Positions 1-4,732 of a stretch of 5,893 nucleotides of DNA are shown piece by piece. The notes beneath the pieces were generated by a model, which worked only from the letters and a program-made list of their open reading frames with translations, did not search any database and was not told the DNA's origin. Made by a program: the position numbers and the translations under genes. The DNA lies in NCBI GenBank assembly GCA_021296165.1, contig JAGWAW010000119.1, positions 1 through 5,893 of the forward strand, read 5' to 3'. The first letter of the stretch is position 1. Each line of letters begins with the position of its first letter. The DNA is from Nitrosopumilaceae archaeon. Its GTDB lineage: Archaea > Thermoproteota > Nitrososphaeria > Nitrososphaerales > Nitrosopumilaceae.

Positions 1-2
1 CC

Positions 3-59
3 AGGAGCATCAGGTTTTCTATGCGTGGTGATGCAATCGTCGTAGAGAATGCGGACTGA
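3..59 (+). CDS. Possible 3' end of an upstream gene (partial)
   Basis: An open frame enters from the left edge and reads 18 residues ending in RGDAIVVENAD before a TGA at 57-59. The residue mix looks protein-like, but third codon positions are not GC-rich and the stretch is far too short to identify. It may be the C-terminus of a gene outside the window, or chance. Positions 60-126 hold nothing else that I recognise. Confidence 0.22.
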   Translation, partial: RSIRFSMRGDAIVVENAD

Positions 60-126
60 TGATTCCATCGCAGTCTGGTGGGGAACACAGCACCCGCGTT
101 TGCACGAGAACCCACCGAACCTATAA

Positions 127-134
127 TTTTTATC
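127..134 (+). promoter_or_regulatory. Archaeal TATA box (box A) for the 156-545 gene
   Basis: The octamer TTTTTATC lies in an AT-rich island (122-134) and is centred about 26 nt upstream of the ATG at 156, the spacing for transcription starting at or next to the start codon. The same octamer recurs at 5048-5055 in front of another gene at the same distance. No Shine-Dalgarno sequence is needed or seen, so the mRNA is probably leaderless. Confidence 0.65.
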
Positions 135-155
135 CAATCGGCATGTTATGATAAC

Positions 156-545
156 ATGCAAGAGTCGGTGCGCGCAGGACCGTATGGATATGGGAAGCAC
201 GAGATAGTGTCCGCCCTAGCCGGTCTTGGATACACCAGGTACGGCGACCCGGCGCCGGGCGCAGGACGGATTTCGCCGGAGGAGTTGGTGGCCTGCCTCA
301 TATACAGCCGTGACCACCGCTGGATATCCGCCGTGGCAGTGGTGCTCTGCAGGGCGCCCATCGACTGGGATCGCATGGTCCACCTAGCCGTCGACTATGG
401 GTTTCCCGGAACCCTGCGCGGCATGATAGAGGCCGTGCGCTCGACGGGGAGGGACATCGGGGGTCCGGCGCTCGACGGGCTGGCTGCATACGAACCAGTA
501 CAGCCGGACGACATACGGGCGGTGTTGGAGACGTATGACTGTTGA
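156..545 (+). CDS. Small helical protein, putative partner of the downstream nucleotidyltransferase
   Basis: This 129-residue protein starts at ATG 156, chosen because the TATA box at 127-134 sits about 26 nt upstream; the longer frame back to 78 has poor composition and ignores the promoter. No enzyme motif, signal peptide or membrane segment is seen. Residues about 42-95 read as consecutive helices (EELVACLIYS, then ISAVAVVLCR, then MVHLAVDYGF), resembling the small proteins often encoded just before archaeal DUF6036-type nucleotidyltransferases; that resemblance is from memory, not a search. Its last 11 nt overlap the next ORF, whose ATG at 535 follows a GGAG, implying translational coupling. 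The context suggests a toxin-antitoxin-like module with this as the partner protein. The coding region is convincing; the function is inference. Confidence 0.72.
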   Translation: MQESVRAGPYGYGKHEIVSALAGLGYTRYGDPAPGAGRISPEELVACLIYSRDHRWISAVAVVLCRAPIDWDRMVHLAVDYGFPGTLRGMIEAVRSTGRDIGGPALDGLAAYEPVQPDDIRAVLETYDC

Positions 546-1046
546 TTCCGGCTCCCTGCATGAATTTCTTAGAGAACTGGGCGACGTCCTGAATTCTAGT
601 TGCACGTTGGTTGCGGCCGGCGGAACGGCGCTTACGCTTCACGGCATAAAGCATTCTACGGAGGACGTGGATTTTGTCGGGAGGACGGAAGTGAAGAGGC
701 CGTCAGAGAGGCGATATATTCAATCAACGGACCACAAACAGACCTTTTTCCAGCCGGGATGGTGTTCAACAATCCACTCCCGTCGGGCTACACGTCGCGG
801 GCGAAAGACGTTGGCTTGTTTGGTGCGTTGACGGTGATGGCAATGGATCCGCTCGATGTGGTTATGACAAAGATAGCCCGCGCCGAAGGAAAGGACATGG
901 AAGACATACGGGCATGCGCGGCGCATGGCTATGCCGCCGATGACATACTCAAAGCAGCAGGGGATTATCGTATCGATACGCCGGAACTGCGTAATAACAT
1001 GCGCGACGTACTACGCGGGAATTATATACTTGAATCCGTGGAATAG
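535..1046 (+). pseudogene. Nucleotidyltransferase, DUF6036/AbiEii (MNT-like) type, frame disrupted
   Basis: Two frames together give one protein of about 170 residues. The first part (from ATG 535) has the polymerase-beta-fold signature: GGT at residues 29-31 followed by DVD at residues 44-46, the pattern binding NTP and metal ions. At about 678-686 the homologous reading moves by -1: after GTC (676-678) the sensible continuation is REDGSEEAVREAIYS, running to the TAG at 1044-1046. The second part has the LDVVMTKIARAEGKDMEDI segment typical of the family. Without the shift the first frame drifts into basic low-quality sequence and stops at 831. Relatives act as toxins or RNA-modifying enzymes in two-gene modules. 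One missing base is the simplest cause, by mutation or sequencing error; a recoded product cannot be excluded. An SD-like GGAG lies just upstream of ATG 535, inside the preceding gene. Confidence 0.7.
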
Positions 1047-1088
1047 TAAGATAGTATCAACAGTGTTCCCCTCCCCTCGTTGACAGAT

Positions 1089-1141
1089 TGCATGCGCGGG
1101 GAACCGGACATATGTCCGGGCAAGCGCGTATGCATGCGCGC
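1089..1141. repeat. Palindrome cluster upstream of tnpB, possible left end
   Basis: The 16-bp perfect palindrome CCGGACATATGTCCGG (1104-1119) lies between two direct copies of TGCATGCGCG (1089-1098 and 1131-1140). The second copy is itself part of an 18-bp near-palindrome (1124-1141, GCGCGTATGCATGCGCGC). Such nested foldback DNA suits the subterminal hairpins of an IS200/IS605 left end, or an operator in front of tnpB. Confidence 0.5.
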
Positions 1142-1175
1142 AGTTGCCGAACATTCACGGGTACCACAAGACTTT

Positions 1176-1186
1176 CCTTTTATACC
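1176..1186 (+). promoter_or_regulatory. Possible TATA box for tnpB
   Basis: CCTTTTATACC is the only clear box-A-like sequence in the 171-nt gap before tnpB. Its centre is about 37 nt upstream of ATG 1218, predicting a short leader of about 10 nt. It lies too close to the in-frame ATG at 1193 to serve that codon. Confidence 0.4.
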
Positions 1187-1217
1187 ACGAATATGCCACA
1201 TGGTACCAGAGAGATAT

Positions 1218-2539
1218 ATGCACCGCTACAAGGGCCTCCGGGTATGCCTCACCAACGCGCAGGCGCGCCACGTAGACAGGATACGCGCCTCGCAGCCGTG
1301 GAACGACTGCTGGCCGACCCGACACTGACGCGGTTCGACCTCTCCAAGGAGTTCACGAAACTGCGCAACTCCACGCCGCACCTCCTTGAGGTGGAGCGCG
1401 CATACCAAAACACAGCCATCCACCAAGCGCGCGCCGCCGCCGACGTCTCCAACAAGTACGGGAACGGAAATTTGAAGTTCCGCTCCAAAAAGCGCGGCGG
1501 CAGGCTGTCGGTCGCATGTGACATTCCACCGAGGTTCGTGGACAACATGCATGCGTCGTTCCCCGGGCTCGGCACCATACGACTGTATGATGAGCAGCCG
1601 TACCAATACCCGCACCACTGGCTGCACGGCTCCCGCTCGTTCATGCTCGTGGACAGGACACCAAAGTCGTGGAAGCGCGTCAAGCCTGGCGACCGCGTCT
1701 ACCGCCTGTTCGTATCATATTATATGCCGGACCCGGAGCCGGCCAGCACGGGCGTCGTCGCGGGGCTGGACCGCGGCATAACAAACCCGACGGTGGTGTG
1801 CAAGACCGACGGTGATACGGCGTCATTCGCATGCTATGATACGGCCGTCTCGTTCCGCAAAAACCGGTCGTGGAACGACGAGGCGCGCCGCACCATAGAC
1901 CGGCGCAACAGGCACTCCCGCACCACGAAAAAGATGAAGCGGCAGCGAGAGAACTACAACTGGCACAACGCCAACGCCAGAGACTATGCCGAGTGGCTGC
2001 TGGCGAAGAAGATATGCTACGGCGTCGATGTCATTTGCATAGAAGACCTAGACATCGAGGCGATGACGCGCAAGGGAAATGCCAGCAAGCGGGGGCTGAA
2101 CAGGGGGCTCCGGTACATCCGGCATGGAATGATACTCAAGAAGGTGCGCGTGGTGGCCGAGCGGCTCGGGATACGGATCGTGGAGGTGAATCCGCGCGGC
2201 ACCAGCCAGGAGTGTTACGTGTGTTCGCACATGGAAAAAGAGAGCAGGAACGGCGAGCGGTTCCTGTGCCTCGCGTGCGGGAGGCTGGACAACGCCGACA
2301 GAAACGCGTCGGCAAATGTAGTTCAACGGGGAACCGATATCAGGGTTCCCGCGGGGGGAGGAATGACCCTCGAAAGGCGTGAAATGGGACGGGCCCGGAA
2401 GCCACCAAAGTTGGTGTGTACAGCTCCGGACGCCATGCGGCGGCGCGAGATACAAGCGTGCAACCGGCCCAAGACATCAAGCGCCATGAAGCATCTGGGT
2501 AGGTATGCGTATGTTACGCGTACGGACTCAGGTATATAA
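1218..2539 (+). CDS. tnpB: TnpB (IS200/IS605 OrfB), RNA-guided nuclease family, 5' end in a different frame
   Basis: TnpB proteins are omega-RNA-guided DNA nucleases carried by IS200/IS605 and IS607 elements. The RuvC triad is complete: Asp in GLDRGI (1769-1771), Glu in IEDLD (2042-2044) and Asp in NADRNAS (2297-2299). The zinc finger has CYVC (Cys codons 2213 and 2222) and CLAC (2267 and 2276). The middle part, FDLSKEFTKLR with the following helix and LKFRSKKRGG, is typical. The family's N-terminal start (usually YKFRLYPT..Q) appears as MHRYKGLRVCLTNAQ from ATG 1218, one frame away from the main body; a -1 change somewhere between about 1260 and 1328 joins them. The main frame is open back to 1088, but its residues before about 1290 do not resemble TnpB. 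It may be a pseudogene, or translated from a later start lacking the N-terminal strand. Confidence is high for family, low for activity. Confidence 0.85.
2329..2350 (+). repeat. 7-bp hairpin inside the 3' part of tnpB
   Basis: GGGAACC (2329-2335) and GGTTCCC (2344-2350) form a perfect stem with an 8-nt loop. It lies downstream of the RuvC-III codons, where TnpB omega-RNAs normally overlap the coding sequence. The ten bases CGGGGAACCG at 2327-2336 also occur at 1097-1106 next to the left palindrome. It may be an omega-RNA stem; coding constraint or chance are alternatives. Confidence 0.4.
2503..2523 (+). repeat. Hairpin near the tnpB stop, possible right end
   Basis: GTATGCGTA (2503-2511) pairs with TACGCGTAC (2515-2523) with one G-T wobble and a TGT triloop. 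It ends 14 nt before the tnpB stop codon. IS200/IS605 right ends carry just such a subterminal hairpin. GCGTATG is shared with the near-palindrome at 1124-1141. Confidence 0.45.
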
Positions 2540-2540
2540 T
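2533..2540 (+). promoter_or_regulatory. Possible TATA box for the 2597 gene
   Basis: TATATAAT overlaps the tnpB stop codon. Transcription from it would begin near 2563, giving a leader of about 34 nt before ATG 2597, which holds the GGGAGG at 2581-2586. No other box-A candidate lies between tnpB and this gene. Confidence 0.4.
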
Positions 2541-2580
2541 TCCCTACTACGCGAGGTGTATGGCATTGATTCCGGCTCCC

Positions 2581-2586
2581 GGGAGG
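2581..2586 (+). promoter_or_regulatory. Shine-Dalgarno-like GGGAGG
   Basis: This purine run lies 10 nt upstream of ATG 2597 and 5 nt upstream of ATG 2592. The latter opens only a two-codon frame (ATG AGA TGA), so it does not compete as a gene start. Together with the predicted 34-nt leader, this gene looks leadered, unlike most others here. Confidence 0.4.
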
Positions 2587-2596
2587 CAGATATGAG

Positions 2597-3031
2597 ATGA
2601 GGTCTCTCTTCGGCCGCCGGAGCCTACTGGATACCGACGGCCGGCCGGTCCCCGCCGCGGTCGTGCGCCGGGCGTGGTTCGGCGAACAGCCGTGCCTTGA
2701 CGTGGTTCGCCGCGCCGTGTGCGACGCGGTGGCCGGGGTTTGCGGCCCGGAGTTGGCGAGAATAATAGCGCGCGACGGCAGCCACGGCGCGTGGTGCACG
2801 GATGTGGAGGATGCCGCCTCCGCCCTCGGGGACGCCATATTCCATGACTGGGTGTCGGGCGGCGAACCGGGCTCGCTGTACGATATTATGGAGGTTCACG
2901 TAATGGAGATAAAGTCCTCGGCCCCGGAACTGGTCCTCGGCCCGAGCGCGCGTGCGATGCTGGACCGGATCAGTAATGGAGCCCAAAGTCCCCCGGCCGC
3001 TCCACGGCCTTCTCATGATGGAGTCCGCTAA
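2597..3031 (+). CDS. Hypothetical protein, GC3-rich, unrecognised
   Basis: I do not recognise this 144-residue protein. Codon third positions are strongly G/C from the start to about codon 125, which marks a real gene in the local style and argues against the long antisense frame. ATG 2597 is chosen as the first usable start after GGGAGG at 2581-2586. The protein has four Cys (residues 33, 42, 49 and 67) not spaced as a zinc finger, an amphipathic helix around residues 33-60, and an acidic stretch around residues 68-82. No signal peptide or membrane span is evident. From about 2976 the third-position bias is lost in this frame and appears in the overlapping frame instead, so the last 18 or so residues (NGAQSPPAAPRPSHDGVR) may not be the native C-terminus. 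Confidence 0.62.
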   Translation: MRSLFGRRSLLDTDGRPVPAAVVRRAWFGEQPCLDVVRRAVCDAVAGVCGPELARIIARDGSHGAWCTDVEDAASALGDAIFHDWVSGGEPGSLYDIMEVHVMEIKSSAPELVLGPSARAMLDRISNGAQSPPAAPRPSHDGVR

Positions 3032-3215
3032 GCCGCGGGGGTTGCGGCCGGTCTCCGACCGCGGTGACGGCTGCCGGCGCGCCGTTCCCGTACGCGGGGC
3101 GCCGGTGGACCGCAGGGCTGCACGATTTCTAATTATAGATCGTGCATACGGCACGGGTACCGGCCAAGGGCGCATGCCGTCCGAGCCCGCGCGGTCCACC
3201 CAGCAGATCCCGTAG
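2976..3215 (+). CDS. Overlapping small ORF or frameshifted continuation of the 2597 gene
   Basis: From ATG 2976 a 79-residue frame runs to TAG 3213-3215. Its first 50 or so codons have high GC at third positions (GAG CCC AAA GTC CCC CGG) exactly where the upstream frame loses that property. The product is rich in Arg, Pro and Gly and poor in hydrophobic residues, with no motif I know. An AT-rich inverted repeat at 3119-3146 interrupts the bias. It could be a second gene overlapping by 56 nt, the true 3' part of the 2597 gene after a +1 shift, or not a gene. Confidence 0.35.
   Translation: MEPKVPRPLHGLLMMESAKPRGLRPVSDRGDGCRRAVPVRGAPVDRRAARFLIIDRAYGTGTGQGRMPSEPARSTQQIP
3119..3146. repeat. AT-looped 8-bp inverted repeat
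   Basis: TGCACGAT (3119-3126) and ATCGTGCA (3139-3146) are perfect inverted copies around the 12-nt AT-rich centre TTCTAATTATAG, in otherwise very GC-rich DNA. It may be an operator or a promoter core (CTAATTATAG resembles box A), or a transcript stem-loop. Confidence 0.45.
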
Positions 3216-3217
3216 CA

Positions 3218-3257
3218 TGCCGGACCTAGAGCATGTGTTGGCATGACACATCCGGCA
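3218..3257. repeat. Two-part stem-loop in the spacer before the tRNA thiolase gene
   Basis: An outer 7-bp stem, TGCCGGA (3218-3224) with TCCGGCA (3251-3257), encloses an inner 5-bp stem, TGTGT (3234-3238) with ACACA (3246-3250). The right-hand arms abut, leaving a 9-nt bulge on the left. It begins just after the stop of the preceding frame, so it may be a 3' processing or termination structure, or part of an unrecognised RNA. Confidence 0.4.
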
Positions 3258-3263
3258 ACGCGG

Positions 3264-3281
3264 CCCGCGCTAAGCGGGTTT
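3264..3281 (+). terminator. Small GC hairpin followed by TTT, possible terminator
   Basis: CCCGC (3264-3268) pairs with GCGGG (3274-3278) over a 5-nt loop, followed directly by TTT. The T-run is short, so termination is only a possibility. It sits between the preceding ORFs and the promoter of the thiolase gene. Confidence 0.25.
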
Positions 3282-3293
3282 GAGACATGCGGC

Positions 3294-3313
3294 CCCTCCA
3301 CATTTATGGAGGG
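3294..3313 (+). promoter_or_regulatory. TATA box within a 7-bp inverted repeat, promoter of the tRNA thiolase gene
   Basis: CATTTATG (3301-3308) is box-A-like and centred about 26 nt upstream of ATG 3330, fitting leaderless transcription. It is framed by CCCTCCA (3294-3300) and TGGAGGG (3307-3313), a perfect inverted repeat, so a dimeric regulator could overlap the TBP site. Confidence 0.5.
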
Positions 3314-3329
3314 CGGGCTCATTCGTTCC

Positions 3330-4226
3330 ATGAAGTGCGACCGGTGCGAGAACACCGCCGCCTACACCCGCAGGTACTCGGGGGAGAGCCTCTGCGGGGA
3401 GTGCTTCTCGGCCTCCATAGTGCGGAAGACGGCCAGAACCATATCACGCCACAATATGATAAGGAGGGGCGATGACGTGGCCGTGGCCGTCTCCGGCGGC
3501 AAGGACTCCCTCTCACTCCTGCACGTGCTGCACCAGCTCTCCGGGCGGGGCGGCTACTCTATCCGGGCCGTCACCGTCGACGAGGGCATCCCCGGGTACC
3601 GCGACGAGGCCCTGGAGATCGCGCAGGGGTACTGCAGCAGCCTGGGCGTGGAGTATTCCATGACCAGCTACGAGGAGCTGTACGGCGCGACGCTGGAGGA
3701 GACGCTGGGGAGGACCGAGGGCGGCTCCTGCTCGGTGTGCGGGGTGCTGCGGCGGCGGGCCATAGACCACCTGGCGCGGGGCGCCGACGTGGTGGCCACC
3801 GCCCACAACATGGACGATCACATCCAGACGTTCCTGATCAACCTGATGTCCGGCGACACGTCCAAGATAGGCAGGAACGCCTCCCCCAAGAGGATCAAGC
3901 CGTTCTGCCGGATATACGAGTCTGAGATCGTCTTCTACGCCTTTATCAACGGCATACCCTTCCAGACAGAGCCGTGCCCCCACGCCGACGAGGGCATGCG
4001 GACCGACATACGGCGGTTCCTCAACGAGATGGAGGAGAGGCGCAGCGGCATCAAGAACGGCATGTACCGCTCCATCGAGAGGATATCGGAGTGCGTGCCC
4101 GACGCCAAGACCCTGGCCCCCTGCGGGCGGTGCGGGGAGCCGGCGACCGGCGGGGTGTGCTCTGTCTGCCGCACGCTGGACGCGGCGGAGCTCCCGGCGC
4201 CATACACCGGCGGGGGACCGGCCTGA
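3330..4226 (+). CDS. ncsA: tRNA 2-thiouridine synthase, NcsA/Ctu1/TtuA family
   Basis: This 298-residue cytoplasmic enzyme activates a tRNA uridine by adenylation and replaces its oxygen with sulfur, drawing sulfur from a ubiquitin-like carrier in archaea. In order: an N-terminal zinc ribbon (Cys 3, 6, 22, 25); the PP-loop SGGKDS at 55-60 binding ATP; Cys 134 and Cys 137 (CSVC) and Cys 216 (ECPH-type position, here PCPH), matching the three cysteines holding the [4Fe-4S] cluster in TtuA; the ATAHNMDD segment at 156-163; and a C-terminal zinc ribbon (Cys 265, 268, 277, 280). Length and motif order fit the family fully. Start 3330 is preferred because box A lies 26 nt upstream; the frame extends back to 3243 without homologous residues. 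The family includes U34 (NcsA/Ctu1) and U54 (TtuA) enzymes, which sequence alone does not separate here. HIQTF replaces the more usual EAQTF after the DD. Confidence 0.93.
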   Translation: MKCDRCENTAAYTRRYSGESLCGECFSASIVRKTARTISRHNMIRRGDDVAVAVSGGKDSLSLLHVLHQLSGRGGYSIRAVTVDEGIPGYRDEALEIAQGYCSSLGVEYSMTSYEELYGATLEETLGRTEGGSCSVCGVLRRRAIDHLARGADVVATAHNMDDHIQTFLINLMSGDTSKIGRNASPKRIKPFCRIYESEIVFYAFINGIPFQTEPCPHADEGMRTDIRRFLNEMEERRSGIKNGMYRSIERISECVPDAKTLAPCGRCGEPATGGVCSVCRTLDAAELPAPYTGGGPA

Positions 4227-4272
4227 ACATCCGGCCAAAGTACCCTCCCGGATCCGCGCCGGGCCGGCCAGG

Positions 4273-4320
4273 ATCGCGGCGGCCTGCAGGGGCCGCCTGT
4301 GCTGCCGAAACCGCCGCGAT
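4273..4320. repeat. 10-bp inverted repeat downstream of the thiolase gene
   Basis: ATCGCGGCGG (4273-4282) and CCGCCGCGAT (4311-4320) are perfect inverted copies 28 nt apart. A competing hairpin, GGCGGCC (4278-4284) with GGCCGCC (4291-4297), shares the left arm, so two folds exclude each other. It lies 47 nt after the stop codon; no T-run follows. Apart from this, 4227-4418 shows nothing that I recognise. Confidence 0.4.
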
Positions 4321-4418
4321 TCGGGCGCGCGGCTCCCCCGCATACGGACAGTCCGGCCAGAGGACGGCAGTAGCGGGCGCAGATTCATACGGCATCATTC
4401 CCGGGCCGGCGTGGCAGG

Positions 4419-4697
4419 GTGACCGGATCGTCCGCCATTGCCAAGAGGGCGGCGGCCACGCTGGGCACGACCGTTGTGGTGGCGGCTGGACAGATCGTAA
4501 GATCCGCCGCCGTCAAACCCCCGTGTATAGTGGCCTCCGGCCGTACAGCCGGGCCGGCGGCCGCAGCGTCGCCGCAGCGGCCCGCGCCCGGGCCGGGATG
4601 CAGCCCCCCAGTCACACCATGTTGCATCGCCAACAGACGCGGCCTATGGCGCTTGGCCGAACAACCTTTCAGGCTCCATAATAGTTTGGCGCGGTAA
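4419..4697 (+). CDS. Doubtful small hypothetical ORF
   Basis: From GTG 4419 a 92-residue frame ends at TAA 4695-4697, just before the SRP RNA promoter. The N-terminal third has moderately GC-rich third positions and a helical, Ala/Val-rich stretch (ATLGTTVVVAAGQIVRSAAV) that could be amphipathic or membrane-associated. The remainder is Pro/Ala-rich and looks like GC-driven chance coding. No family is recognised, and upstream only a weak AT-containing stretch (ATTCATAC near 4382-4389) could be a TATA box. A 115-residue antisense frame over 4385-4732 is equally unsupported and would run across the SRP promoter. Confidence 0.27.
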   Translation: MTGSSAIAKRAAATLGTTVVVAAGQIVRSAAVKPPCIVASGRTAGPAAAASPQRPAPGPGCSPPVTPCCIANRRGLWRLAEQPFRLHNSLAR

Positions 4698-4702
4698 AAA
4701 TG

Positions 4703-4710
4703 CACATATA
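4703..4710 (+). promoter_or_regulatory. TATA box of the SRP RNA gene
   Basis: CACATATA is centred about 26 nt upstream of the first base of the SRP RNA terminal helix at 4733. The AT-rich stretch (4695-4711) stands out from very GC-rich surroundings, and the A-rich GGTAAAAAT just before it fits a BRE region. Confidence 0.65.
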
Positions 4711-4732
4711 GCGCGACACCTTGCCAGTCCAC

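Larger units (their letters stand above)
1080..2540 (+). mobile_element. Candidate TnpB-only IS200/IS605-family element (ends approximate)
   Basis: A tnpB gene is flanked by palindromic DNA on both sides: a cluster at 1089-1141 on the left and a 9-bp hairpin with triloop at 2503-2523 on the right. IS200/IS605 elements end in imperfect palindromes recognised by the Y1 transposase TnpA rather than in inverted repeats, and tnpB-only forms depend on a TnpA elsewhere. No tnpA lies in this window and no target duplication is expected for the family. The boundaries given are estimates from the palindromes and gene ends; exact ends cannot be set from one copy. Confidence 0.42.

Noticed and set aside
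27..62. C/D-box-like motifs (GTGATGC, CTGA, TGATGA) suggesting a small guide RNA
   Set aside because: The CTGA and TGATGA overlap each other and no proper D box follows, so box order and spacing do not fit a C/D sRNA.
2624..3355. Long antisense open frame of 243 codons
   Set aside because: It is antisense to a frame with strong GC third-position bias, has low-complexity composition and crosses the thiolase promoter; long open frames are expected opposite GC-rich genes.
3513..4388. Antisense open frame of 291 codons across the thiolase gene
   Set aside because: It is a shadow of the clearly identified NcsA/TtuA coding sequence, with repetitive Arg/Ala/Pro/Gly content.
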